Below, piece by piece: positions 8,698 through 21,864 of a stretch of DNA of 64,000 bases. The notes under the pieces are model-generated. The model worked only from the letters and a program-made list of their open reading frames with translations. It was not told the DNA's origin and searched no databases. Made by a program: the position numbers and the translations under genes. This stretch comes from Callipepla californica brunnescens. Its lineage: Eukaryota > Chordata > Aves > Galliformes > Odontophoridae. The DNA lies in NCBI GenBank assembly GCA_023055505.1, contig JALIRH010000005.1, forward strand, positions 1,426,001 to 1,490,000, given 5' to 3'. Each line of letters opens with the position of its first letter. Position 1 is the first letter of the stretch.

Positions 8698-11600
8698 CTG
8701 GCTTCTCATTAGATCATGAAGGAGGAGACAGACTTGGTTTTCAATGATGTTTAGGCATCTCTTGAGCTGTGCAGGTGCTCAAAATGCTTTCTTGTTACCA
8801 GGGGGGGGTTACGTGTTTGTTCCAACACTTGTAAATCCGTACTGTCACATGTTGTAGATGTGACAGGAGGCATGTTCTCATTCAGTTCTGTTAAGGATTT
8901 CTATGTGTAAAGCTACTTGACCTTCATCAAAATCCGCTCCAAATTTTTCATGTGCTCTTAGTTTGATCCACAAAGTGACACTTCAATCCTCAGTAAGGAT
9001 TGAAGGAAACATAGCTGCAGCTTTTGGTCTTGAACAGGTATGAATAATGCAGCATTGATATTTGCAAGTTTTGCTGCCCTTTGTAGCAATTGGTGGTAGG
9101 TTTGTTTACACAGCAATTTCATGGCCTAATGTTGAGGGCAGTGCAGGTGAAACTTCATCAGGAATTTGAGGTGAAATGAAATATTGGCCTGCAAAAGGAA
9201 GCACGTCACTCCAGGGCAACAAAACAAGTTAAGTTGATCTGTCTTATTTTTTCCTCAGCTATTGATAGGAGAATATGCAAACACTGATTTTTTTCCTGCT
9301 TGTGCTGCTGAGTGTCAAAACCTCTGTTAAGTGGTGGTTGTGTAGCCTGAGAATTTGAGAAGTTAAAAAAATAAACTGCTCGCGCTGCCATCAAAAATGC
9401 TTTGGGACAGAATAACTTGAGAAAAGGGAAAGAATTATCCCATTTTGCTGACTGCATTGTAGATCGTTGCCTACCTGCCAGGACAGTGTTTTCCTACTGT
9501 TGGTTAGTTGGTCTTAAGAGATTTTTGCTTTTCTTCAGTTACACTGATGACTAAAATTGGAATCCCGCGAAAGAGATATTCCAAAAGATATATGATTAAT
9601 GTTCCCCTTCTTGTGCTCATTTTCTGTCTGGCTTACGTAAGTCAAGACCTTTTAGTGCAAATACATATGGAGGAGATTACTTGTCAGGAAACTTGGAAGG
9701 TCATTGGAAAAGGAAGGACAGCATAAGGCAGCAAAATATTGAAATTGTTGTTGATTTTTTTTTTGAGTGTGTTTTGTTTGTCTGCTTGTTAGGCAAGCGG
9801 ATGCCTGGTCCCATCTACACGTATGCTGAGGGCTCTTGAATGCAACTTTTCAGCAACTACTTGGACTAAAAGCTCTCTGCAGGGGATGAGATTACTTCCC
9901 TGCTTTCCCGTGTCTCATCTTATACAACCTATTCCAAAAGTGTTTGCAAACACTTGAATTTGACCAATGTTTAGCATTCTGTTACACGTCTGCTCTTTTT
10001 TTTTTTCCCCAATGCCATACTTAGGTAAAATGAGGCAGCAATTTAACTCTGTTCAGTTAAGCCATAAGGAGTTTAAATTCTGATGGTCTCACCCAAAGCT
10101 CATCTTTATTCCCTTTTATCTTTTCCTACAGCCTGCAGAACTGATGGATGCCTTCTGACGGTCTTCCCTGCCTTTTTCTGAGTGACTGGGGGATGGAAAG
10201 CTTTCTGCTGCACAACAGACATATCACTAAAGCCACTGTTTTGTTAGCTTTTGTGTCACTAGGAAGTGATCCTGCAAACATTTGAAGTGTGCCTCTTCCC
10301 TTTCCAACACCTTTTGATTCTCATAGATGTGCTGAGTGATAGGAATGAGTTATGGAAGCTTACAGCTCACCCACTGCTCTGTGCTGCTGGGGAGGGATTT
10401 TGAGTGATAACTGGAGTGAAGAGTGAATGTTATGGAGTGATAGAAAGTGAGTACAACTCCACAGCTCGTTCGCTTGTCCTACAGCCATGAATCACTGAGA
10501 ACATTGGGTTGGATGTTATGGGCATTTCTGGCAAGTGTGGATCTTTTTCACCCCCCCCAGTCAGCCTCGCAAGGAGACAAACAGCCACAGATGCTTTCTC
10601 CTGACTGGAGCTGGAAGTTTGAAGGGCAGCTGAATTTGCTAATGTTCGTGCTTTGATACGGAGTGTGAGAAATGTTGATGAGGCATGAGGCTGAACAGCT
10701 TGCTCTATTGCTGCTGTATCGGCTCTGCAGTGCTGACAGTAGTTAAAAAAATGGCTTTGGTACATAAGCTTAGTTAATATATAGAACTTGGAAGACAGCT
10801 AGGAACAGCTATGGGCACTGGGCACGCTCTCTCTGTCTCTCTCTTTTTAAAATAGAGTCACTTTTCTGCCCAGAATTGCACTTTAATTTTTGATCATTTC
10901 AGTGTCATTAAGGAAGGCCAGCATTTTGGGAACGTGCGTACAGTATGAATATGAGTAACAGCATCCATGCAAGGGGACGTGCAATGAGGTCAGGGTTATT
11001 TTCCTGGATGCTGGCAATGGTGGCATTTTTGTTTAAAGTATAAAGCCTTCTGTTCTTTTTGCTGCAATTTTAGTCTAAAGCACAGGCTCAGGTGATATCC
11101 TTTAAAACCATAGCCCCATTCAGTGGGACGTGCTTTCTTGGGTGCTTAGGACATACTTGTGTGAACTTTCCTGAGGATTCCACTGCTACAAGAAACCTGA
11201 CGTACAGCTTTTGACTTTGTTCTGTCTGTTCTGTGCGTGGCTCTCTCTACAGTGTGCTGAGAAGGAAGAGCAGGAGCTCTACCACAGTTAGAAATGTGGC
11301 TGCATGTGGCATGACAAAGACCCAACAGAACACCATTTTTTTGCTCTGAGGATGTGCTAACCACCTTGGATTCATGCAGTCTAGCCTGCATTTGTTCATT
11401 CCCACTCTCCTGAGCTACACTTCCATATCCAGAGGCTGTGTCAGTGGTTCAGGGAGCAAGTCCTCTTAGTTGCTTCCCAGATAGATGAGTGTGCTACTCC
11501 AATAAGGAACGTCCAAACTGAACAGCTGTGATGTCTGTCAGTACCTGGAGATGTGCTGCTTCCAACTCGCACAACAGGGAGTTGGAGGATGAGCCTGGGA

Positions 11601-14600
11601 GAAGAGGTCCCTGCTCATTGCAAGGGAGTTGGACTAGATGACCTCTAAAGATCCCTCTTTAAGGATTCTATGGTTCTATGACTTCTACTGCACACTCAAC
11701 TCTCTGTATCTAGGTCTTGATTTTTTATGACGGTGTTTGCAGGATAATTTATTCTATTAATAGTTGCAGACAGCTTGACTGTTGACCAGGAGGTAAACTC
11801 TGTCCCTAAAATTGGTGATGGATCCTCACTGCTAGTTCCACTGCCTTCAGTGTTTCAGGAAGAGTGCTGGTTTTAGAGACAGAGTTCACTCTTGAATGCT
11901 GGGATCCTTCCAATGGAGTTCTGAAGCCTGTTCTTATGCAATGCAGAGGACTAAATAGCAGAAGAGACAATAGCTTTCAGCTTTGTTTAGCCACATGGTA
12001 TCCTTGTATTCTTCAAGTTAAGGCAGTGCATCATTCCTTGGGAGCAGATGCCATATACCCACAGAATTACTGAGAGAATATTTATCAGCTTTTCTCCCTT
12101 CATGACATTCACTGCCTGCCCCCCCCTCCACCCTCCCCCCACAAGAGCTTCATTATCTCAGCGTTACTTCTGACATGAACAGATCAAACTTTATTCCCTT
12201 TCTGAATGTCACTCTCTAGCTGTCAGTGGGAAGAGACCAACTGTGGTTGTACGAGTGCAAGTTTCTGGGCACACCACGTGAGAGGCATTGGTGAGCTTCT
12301 CGCAGGCTGCTGGAATGCTTTTCTTGTGTTTTTGTTTTTGCTTTTTTTGCTTTTTGTGTTTTTTTGTTTTTGGGGTTTTTTTGATGGACTAGTAAATTAT
12401 TAGGACGTGGACTTTTCAGGCAGGCTTGCCAGGTTTTCAGCAGTCATCCCAGGCGGGCTGCCTGAAAAAGGTTTGGCACTGCATCACATGGAATGACCGA
12501 TGATATGTCATCTATTTTTAATGGGCAAAATGTTTTAATAAACACTCTCCCTCCTAAAACACTGGATTTTAACATAGGTTTTAGCCTTGAGCCATGTAGC
12601 TACCCAGCTGTGAATTTTATAAGGCAACAATCTCCAGATCATTAGATGTTATGACTGATACTCCAGCTATTGTAAGAGTAACTATTTCCATGCACTAAAA
12701 AAGTTTCAAATAACACTTACAGAAAGTATGTCTCTGCTTGGAAGATTTCCTCTCCTTATACTTCAAACTATTTTCTTAAGTTACGAAGATGGGCTTCTGC
12801 TGTCTTCTAGAGAGCCACAGGTGTCTGCTTTTTCAACTTCTGACTTTTGTGCCAGGCAGCTTCAATCGCATGACCAGATAAATTAAAAAAATGAATATTA
12901 TTTTATTTCCACTTAATTCCTGCATCATCAGTCAATCCAAATTCAGGTGAAAAGTTGCACAGTGAGGCAAATTAGACCTCAGCTTGGTTTTCCATGGTTG
13001 TATCACAGAAAAAGCCCATGGTTTTGTTTTGGTTTGTATTCTGGGTAACAGCAGTTGCCTTGTTTTACTTGGAAACATATGGAACCAAATCTAGGGATGA
13101 ATGATGATCCAGTGACCCCTGCTTGTGCAGCCCAAGTCCCTGCTCTATAGTGACTTCCATACAATGGTCGGTAAATCATGCATCCTTCCTGACATCTGTT
13201 CTCCCTGGTTCAGATCTGCCACCAAGTCCAACTTTTTGTCCCTCTCAAGTACGACATGCCTCTTATGAAGGCTTATTGGTCGCTAAATATATGTCCTTAT
13301 ACGTGAAAGAAAGCTGGCAGAGGTGAGGTTCTGGTTTGGCTTTTTCTTTCTTGCCTCTTTGAACTGTAACTAATTAATGAAGTGGATCTATAGCTATGTT
13401 GAAGAGCATAATTGTATGGTTTTATGAACACCAGGTTATTCTTTTGACACCAGTAAAATGTGCACGCACTTTTAGCATGCACATCCTCTCCTCCCTTTTC
13501 CTGTCTCTTGTATTTGACCATTAGTGACAGAAGACCCGCACTCCTCAAGCACTGCGGTCTCTGAAGCTCTCAGAGGGATCTATGCAGCCTCATCACCTTA
13601 ACTGTGAGCACACTCTGTGGGGCTGGGTTCAGTTCTGCCTGGCACAAAGAATTCTGCAAGCTCTCTCTCGTGAGACAATCCCATTTCTTGCAGCCAGCCA
13701 GGTTTCCCTCAGCCCCATGTAACTGCTGTCTCCGCTCCGCACGTGATGTTTGCAAGGAACAGGTAGTTAAATGGCAAATAAATCTGATTTCCTTCAGATG
13801 AAAACACGAGTCGGGTATGTCGCTGCTTGTTTTTGCTTTGATGGCCTCATCTATTAGGCAGTGATTTCTGGCACTTCCTCTTGGCTGCTGTCACCCCTCA
13901 CAAACCCCATCTCTGGGGGCCTGATGAAGTTGTGTGCTCCTGAAGCAGGAGCCGTTCCTGCCCCGGCGTAGCAAACTGCAGCGCAGCACTGCACAGCCTG
14001 CGCGTGGATCCAGTTAAGTCTTGAAAGACTTTGTGGGTTATGACATTCCCCTAAATGTGCTGAGCTTTCTTTAACCTTTCATAAAACATTGTGATCTTTA
14101 TGGACTGTATCATATTGTGCAGTAATGTGCTTTATTGTCCACAGAATAAGCTTTTCTTAAAGATAATTGGAAAGCTGGAAATGGCTGCTATCGGATGATT
14201 TTTTTTTAATACATTATTTCTGAAATGGGCCTGGTGTAATAATGACCCTATCTGTTCAAGATTTAAGATTTGTCTTGGCAGAGAAAATTGATCCATTTCA
14301 CCTTTGTCTAATGGAAATTTTTATCTGGGATTATCTGTTTATGTAAATGAATGTTCCTCTGAAAAGGGAACTTGAGGGGGCTGTAAATCTCAGTGACACT
14401 TTAGTTTCATGGGGGGAAAATTGGAAAGGATTCTAGTATTTATCTGCCTGAAATTGGTTATAAAAACAAAATTATCTTCGTGTACCTCCCGCATCTGATG
14501 TTTCCTGGAATTTCATTACCTTTTTGAGTAATATGACGTTGCACTACATGCAGCATTCTCTGTGATTAGTCCCAGAATTGTTGGGGGGTTGCGTCCTGGC

Positions 14601-15951
14601 ATTATAATTATCGGGAAAAGGCAGCCTGTTTGGGGCAGTGGGATTCTGATTCCGTGTACCTAATGTACCAATTAGCACAGCCACATTATTCATAGAGCTC
14701 TGTGCGGTGCATTGGAAATACACCACATGACAATTTTCCTTAAGTATGTGTGGTGGTTTGTTTTGGTGGGCGATTCTATTTTTTTTTTTTTTTCCAACAA
14801 ACTGAGGAATGAATTTAATTACAGGGAAAAATGTCTCTGGCTAATCAGCTTGTGTTTGCTGTTTGCAGAGCAGGACTGTGAATGTAGCATTTACACCAAT
14901 ATTTTGTATATCTTTAAGGGCAGTTTCACTGTTAAAGACACAGACAAGGCTTCCTGCCAGGTTTTCTCTTGAAACCCAGATGACACGGAACCAACTGGGC
15001 TGGATCCCAACGAGTTTTGACACTGAACAAGATGAAAACCAAAAAATGTTTCCATGTTGTAATGATGTGATAGAGTCAACTGTATCCAACTGGAGGGAGC
15101 AGGAGAGCACACACCAGGCAGAAATGCGCACTTAACTCAGGAAACTCATATGCAGGAAGGTATAAAATGGTGCCACATCCTTTGAAATCTAATAAAGTGG
15201 TCTAATGTTTAGACCTCATTGCTGGTTGCGCAGAACCCTTGACAATCAAATCAACCCTTTTGCCTTGCTTCCTAACTAAAGGTAGGAGCTGACACTCATC
15301 ATCTGAGTTTTCCCAGGTTGATTTTGAAGAAGTTTGGCCAAAGGCTTTAAAAAGAAAGGGTTTCCCCTCTGCTGTTGAAAATCATAGTTGGAGCTGATAC
15401 TGTATTGAGATGCAACATGATGATATCAATGACAAGTTGTATTTAGAAGAAATCAAATGGGTGTCTATCCACAGCTTTCACTCCCTGCTACCCAGCAGAT
15501 CTTTCTTGAATCTTGAGTGTCTTTGTGATGGTTTATTTTATTTCCACAAAAGTTCAGGAAGGAATTTTCACTCCCTAAGTTCTTCAGTTTTGTGACTTTC
15601 TGCTTCATGTTTCAGGCAGTCTGCTAGAAATATACATTATTACCAGCTCATTAAATCCAAAATAAATGAAGTGGAAAATTACAGAACTCCATGGATTACA
15701 GTGCACCCAACTCAAAATAGAAATGTGTGATTAAAAACAAAATGGTCTGCGTTTTAAAAATGCAATAGTAGTTTTGGGCCCAGCTGGCAAAATATCGCGA
15801 GATGTTTCTCAGGACTGAACTGACGTAAATTAAATCTCACTGAAGGCACTCTCCAAGGGCAGGATTCTTCTGAGAGTGTATACTGAGAAACTGTGAAGGA
15901 AAAGATACATTTGCATTAGAGGGAATGTAATATTAAATAGCTGAAAACATT
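8698..15951. other. Intergenic, no gene seen apart from one CR1 tail
   Basis: It holds one CR1 tail (11608-11681), a CT-rich stretch near 10829-10847, a C-rich run at 12119-12140 and a T-rich block at 12320-12381. The 14.0-14.72 kb part is AT-rich but keeps scattered CpGs and homeodomain-type motifs. No exon with a protein match is visible. Confidence 0.7.
11608..11681 (+). mobile_element. Short CR1 3'-end fragment
   Basis: The sense CR1 terminus reads GGGAGTTGGACTAGATGACC, TCTAAAGATCCC, then the tail repeat ATTCTATGGTTCTATGA. It retains the characteristic ATTCTATG tail octamers. Only about 75 bp remain, a severely 5'-truncated insertion. Confidence 0.85.
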
Positions 15952-16015
15952 GGTCAGGTTGATGGTTGGACTTGATGATCTTGAAGGTCATTTCTAACCC
16001 AAATAATTCTGTGAC
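15952..16015 (+). mobile_element. Short CR1 3'-end fragment
   Basis: The sense terminus reads GATGGTTGGACTTGATGATC, TTGAAGGTCATTTCTAACCC, then AATTCTGTGA. About 64 bp survive, ending in a degraded tail octamer. Confidence 0.82.
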
Positions 16016-17525
16016 TGCATGTCAGTAAGGCATCCCTAGGCAGAAGCCTCCAGTCTTGAGGACAGTTTGTCTGACAGCACAACTATTGAACGTTAAATAC
16101 TAGCATAGAAGTAAAATAGCTCCTTGGTTCAGAAGAAGTTGTGCATGTGTGAGTATACACATATGGACAAAAGGCATCTTTAATCTCTCCTTGACTTGTC
16201 TCCTGTGTTTTTGACAGAGTTTTACTATAGCTTAAAGAAAACAGAAATGGTGAATTGTTTTTCTGTGTCTTCTGCATTTCAGAATTGATAGCAAAGAAGA
16301 AAATGAAGAGTTAGGATTGGGAAATGTGAAAAGACAGGTAGATGTTTTGCAGCATAGATGAGACTGGAACTTGATTTCCCCGTGGCATTTCATCAGACCA
16401 TTCGGGATCTGTAAAGCAGATTTGCATAGATCATATCATTCCTCATAAGGCAGAGAAAAAGAGAATGTTTTACAGAGTGTGGAATAAAGTACATTAAACA
16501 TTAAAATTATAATGAAGGTTATTTAATTAAAAATCCAGAAGGATTTTTTTGTTCTTTTTGTCCCACAACAAACATATGTCAGTCTTCAGCTGCTGCTGGG
16601 TTGTGTTTTGTGTGTGAGTGGGAACTGGAGACGTATCTTTTTCCAGCATAGAATAAACAGCATTGCAGACTTGGAATTGGGGCTTTCTTTACTTCAGCTG
16701 AATTTAATGTCTACCTGGCTGCTGTATCAGGGCACGGCAGAAATGCATCTCTGTCTTTTTTTTCTGCAACCTCGAAGAGCTGTTACGCACAGTGAAGAAA
16801 GAAAGGGGAAAAAAAAAAAGAGTGGACCATCTGTAGATGCAGATGGGAATCTGTGGACGGTGTACAAGTTGCAGTCACTGAGTGAGCAGAGATGCCCAAA
16901 ATATGTCATCCAAATTGACCAATCAGGCTGGTAAAGGGAACATTAGCCTGTTTGGATGCGCAGCCATCCAGGCCCACCCCAGCAACTGTGCAGCTCACGT
17001 GGGCTCTTATGGACTTTTCTTCCCCACTGCTGCTCAGCAGCCGCAAATCAGAGCCACTTCTGCCCATCAGCTCCAACATCCAAAGACTAGCAAGCCTTGT
17101 TTTGGCTTGGTGGTCTGTATTGTAAGAAATCTCTCTCTCTTTTCTTTTTTTCCCCTTTACTTATTTCCCTTTCATGATATAATGCAAGATCTTCTACAAT
17201 ATTTGTTTGCTCACAGGTGTAGCTTGATTATGATGCATTGTGATGCTGCAGTTAGTGAATAAATGGTTTGGTCTGTCCCTGAATTTGTTTTGTCAAGTAA
17301 CAACTGGGTCTTCTTCAGTGACTTAGATTTCTTTTTTGTTCTGAAGGAGTACAAAACCCTGACAAGATTGCGTTGTTGGGTAATTTAATTCTCAAGAGAA
17401 AACATACTGTTTCTTTCCTTGAAAACAGGTTGATCTAAATTGGAGGATGTCAACATTCCTCTCCACCAAACCAGGTGAATCTTGTGACTTTATTGAAGGT
17501 CAGGTAGCTTGTTTTGCCTTCACCT

Positions 17526-17643
17526 AAAAAAAAAAAAGAGAGAGAGAGAAGGGAGGGAAGGGAAAAGGAAAAGGAAAAGGAAAAGGAAAAGGAAAAGGAA
17601 GAAAAGGAAAAAGGAAAAGGAAAAGAAAAGGAAAAAGGAAAGG
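17526..17643 (+). repeat. 118-nt uninterrupted homopurine tract, (GGAAAA)n core
   Basis: Every base on the plus strand from 17526 to 17643 is A or G: A12, then an AG dinucleotide run, GGGAGGGAAGGG, and imperfect GGAAAA hexamers. Lys/Arg/Glu-rich and Ser/Phe-rich frames over it are repeat artefacts. Confidence 0.95.
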
Positions 17644-20600
17644 TTGAAGCAAGCAAGCCAACAAACAAAATGCTCATCGAACTTAGTCTGTTTTTCATAG
17701 AAAGTTTTCATTTCTGTGCACACTGTCCCAGGCACACATTGTCCTGCCTTGGGAGATGGGAAAAAGGGAAAAAGATGGGAAAAAGCAGCAAAGGGAAGTG
17801 GTGGTTTTAGCAGTATTTTCTCTCAAAGAAATTTTGACTGATGGTGTAAGGATACATTTGTTCTCTGCACATTGATGGGCCACCGTAGGTAGATGGCAAT
17901 TGGGTAGAGGAAGGGACAAACCTTGATGTACATATTCTCAATATGGGAAACAAACACAAAACACAGTGATTACTTAGGTGTTGGCTCTCAGGGAGAAATT
18001 TTGCTTTCAGGACCTTTTAAAACCTGAGCCACAGTATGCAAACTTCCCACAAGGCTCAGACCTCGGCTGGCAAAAAGGTGCACATCCATACCTCAGCACA
18101 ACTTTGGCGCTGATGTGGGGTGTGAGACCCAGACACCCATAGCTGCTGTTAAAACTCCATTTGGATTTTCAGATCTCAGGTAACAGAAATCACAGCTCGG
18201 CTGCTCACACAGCACAGCGTGACTGTACTTAGGCACACTGCATTTGTTTGCCCAAGTGTCCAAAGCCGGTCTGCAATTCCAGAAGCGCAGTTGTGGTCAT
18301 GGCAGTTCAGCCTCGCCAGCATTTTCTCTGTTTGTATTTCACGCCACTCGTTCTTTTCAATGTGCCTGGTGTTTTGTGAGCTGTAACACATCTCCGAGCC
18401 TGCTTATGCAGGGCCGCAGAGCAACAAGCCTCCTTGTAATGCCTTTCAGCATGGCACCATTTATATTAATTGTGTCACTAAAAATATTCCCTTTTACTTA
18501 GGGGAGCACAGTCTGCCTCGCAAATCATCCAGATAAGGAGAACCATGTCCACAGTAGGCAGCATTTTTAAGGCATGGATTTTTCCTCCAGTAGCTTTAAA
18601 ATAACGCAAATTCTACTCTCTCTTGCAGGAGTGGATACAGAAATCTGGTGGATGCTCCTGGCTGGATGCCGTGGTTCACAGCAGAAGTGGCTGCATTTGT
18701 CTTGAAACAAAATGGTGAGTGCAGCCCAGAGTTGTTTGAAACTTCATCCTTAGGTGCTGTAACAGCAGTAAAAGGAGGAACCTCGGTGCTGTTGTGCTTG
18801 GCCAAATATTCCACATGTGTTTGGTTATGTTTATGGGTTGTTTATTGCCCACTAACTGGAAACACTGAAAATACAAGAAAGATATGCAGCAGAGTGGTCA
18901 GGCAGCTCTGGCCTCAGATGGATGAAGGCTTATGCCTCAGTCAGTGACTGTGAGCTGCAGGAAGGTGCCCTCTGGGTCGGTGTCAGTGCTGGCTGCCCAG
19001 CCTACAGGTAAGGAAACAGAGGCAAAGGAGTCATAGTGGGAACCAGTGGCAGAGCTGTCTCTGACCCCTGCAGCTCTCAGTCCACAGCAACAGCTTTTTT
19101 GTTTTTCTGGATCATTCAGCAAAAGCTTGTGGTGCGGTGCCAGTGCCAACTCTCTGCAGCAAGGTCTCAGCAGAGCTCTCCCCTCCCACCCTTCCTGTTC
19201 CTCTGCTACTTATTCTACCTTCCCTGACTCCATGCTTTCCCCTCGCCTCCTCCCAGTCTCTCATCCTCTTCCCCCCCACCCTCACCCAACAACGTCTTAG
19301 GTTCTTCCTCCTTGTAATTTGTCGCTAATCAGCTGTCAGCGTTGGAGCAATGATGAGAGGTTCATCTCTTGCTGAGGGTAATGGCCTTAAAAGTCACAGA
19401 GTCAATGTCAATGGGATCGCTCCAATTCAATCAGAGACCTGAATGAGAAATGGCCCCCGCTGACATTAGCACTCATTTTGAGCCCAAGCATCTGGGCCCT
19501 AGTAAATAACCATCAGTGGGTGGGTCCGGGGGACAGGTCATTAGCCCCACGAAAAATAAATATCGTTTCCCTTGATGGCTGCGAGTAATTTAGCTCAGAC
19601 GAGGAAATTTCACCCTAGATTAAGTATGATGAGCCAATATCAGTCAGAGGAGGCCAAACAGTGAGAGCTTGATGAGATAGAGGGAAATTTATATGCAGCT
19701 GGCTGAATGCAAGATGAGCTTAAAGAAATGATGTCCTCTTCCACTTTTTGCCGTGTGCAATGCCGAGCACCACGTCTCCTGCCACAAACACCCCCTCCTG
19801 GCACTGCTGTGCCCCTGGGCTGTGGACATGCACTTGTGCACATCCACCACCGTCTCACTCCCCATCGCCCAGCTCTGCCTCCCTAAAGCTGACACTGAGG
19901 CTACAGTGTTTTACGGCTACGCCCTGAGCACAGTTCAGCATGATGCAGCATCCAGCTTGGTGAGAGATCCTCCAGAAGGACTCCAAGGGTAGCTGGGATA
20001 GGATGGGATGGACACAGGGAGCTGCAATAACAGGAAAGCTGAAAGCAGACAGAAATGAAATGGAAATGGTGTAGAGAAGTAGGTTATTTTAATAAACAAA
20101 TGAAGGGAGGAAATGGGAAGAGAAGGAAGCAAGAGGCCTTGCTGCATCAGGACAGCTTTTGGCTGCTTCTCAGGGAGGCACTTTTTTGGTGTTGGAGCCA
20201 ATGGACAGTGCTAAGAACAGAGGTCAGACTACTTATGTGGCAGAACAGGTGGCTTTGTCCTGGATCTCTTTCTGCCTGGTGCATTTCCTCTTGTCTGCAT
20301 ATTTGTCTCATTTTGCTCACAGTCTCTTTTTTGACTCAGTAAAAGCTGTCAGCTGCAAAAGACCAAGAAACGGGTGAAAGTTCACTCAGAGCATGCTTGT
20401 TTCTTGTACAGAATGCTTCCATTAGAAGCTAGAGATTTCTCTCTATCAGCTAACCCACTGGCACACTGTACTTCTGCTAATGACAAAGCATTTTCATCTG
20501 AGGTTCCTGTGAATCTCTTCTGTCACTGTGCTACACTCCACCATCAGCAGCTTCCAGTGCAGCAGCAGAAGCATTTTTAAGGAAGCAGTGCTAACTGTCA

Positions 20601-21367
20601 GCATTTTTTATGCCTACCTGAGCAGACACAAAAGCATCTTTGTCAATATTCTACCCTTCATCATAAAACCTCTGCTAAATGCTGGGTCTTGCTGTTCTGC
20701 TGAAGGGTTACCAAAACTGTGCAGAGCAACCAACCGAAATATCAGGGGGAGTGCATTAAATGCTTCACATTGCACCTGGCCTGAAGACATCTGGCTGCCA
20801 CTGCAGAGATTTCCATCTGTGAAGTAAATCCAATGGATGTCTGATCAGTGGAACTATGACAATTTACCCCAAAAGAATATTTGCCCAGGATGGGGTATCT
20901 GAGACAAAGGCAATATATAGAGAGAGAGCTAGTACACAGATACACCCTGCTTCCAACCACTCTGGTTTTGAATGGCCTTTACACCCTCAATATCCAGGAT
21001 CTGCAGCAAGGATGGCCAGCGTGTGAGGTTGCCATGTCTCCAGAACCGGGCTGCCCTGCAGTACAGAGGTGTTGGGCAGAGGCTGACTCCACCTCCCACT
21101 TTGGAATCTCTTCCCTTTCCTAAGCTCACCTTTCCCTTCAGCCAATGGAGTTACAGATTTTCTCCCCACCTGAAGGTCTTCCTGTGCTTGGCAGGGGGAA
21201 GGGATATTGGTTCCCACCCTCTGGGGTGATGATGAGGTGGCAGCACAGCCCCATTTGATAAAAACAGAATCCAGTATTTCATTCTGCACAAACTTCTGAG
21301 ATTTCAGCTTTTTATCCCAAATCAAGGTAATATTTGTCTCTCTGGCAATCTATCTAATTATATGTGG

Positions 21368-21397
21368 TTTTGTTTTTGTTTTGTTTTGTTTTGTTTT
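21368..21397 (+). repeat. (TTTTG)n simple repeat
   Basis: Imperfect TTTTG pentamers over about 30 bp. Confidence 0.85.
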
Positions 21398-21846
21398 AAT
21401 ATTGGATATTCCTGAGGCATGGAAATTTTGGATTTTCAACTTTCCTTCTTATCTCCCAGCGGTGTGATACTGTTAGCTGAAGCAGCGAGGAGAGCTGCTT
21501 TGTGACTCAAGGTGAAGCAGTGTATCCAAGAGAAATAAATGCACTGACTGAACTGTTCTCAGAGATGTGGATGTCATTGTATTGTTCAGAGCACAAACGG
21601 AGCTGACAGGTCATTCCATATCATTTATCTTGGAGGATGTACTTTTTGTGAGTGGAGACTCTTGCTGGTGTAATGCATGTGAGCTTCTCTCCAGTACTTC
21701 TTTTACATATTCTTTGCTCCTGCCTCTTGAACTTGTCTTCATCTTGATGTAGCAGATCTTCACGTTCTGTTGATTTTGATTTTTTTTCTTTTTTAAATTG
21801 CAGTAACAATGCCAAAAAAAGAAAAAAATCTGCACTGTGATAATGG

Positions 21847-21864
21847 AAAAAAAAAAAAAAAAAA
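21847..21864 (+). repeat. Poly-A, 18 nt
   Basis: A18 followed by GGAAAGGAAAG. No upstream sequence suggests a retroposed transcript. Confidence 0.85.

Noticed and set aside
17509..17810. Lys/Glu-rich and Ser/Phe-rich frames on both strands
   Set aside because: They are translations of the homopurine repeat, not genes.
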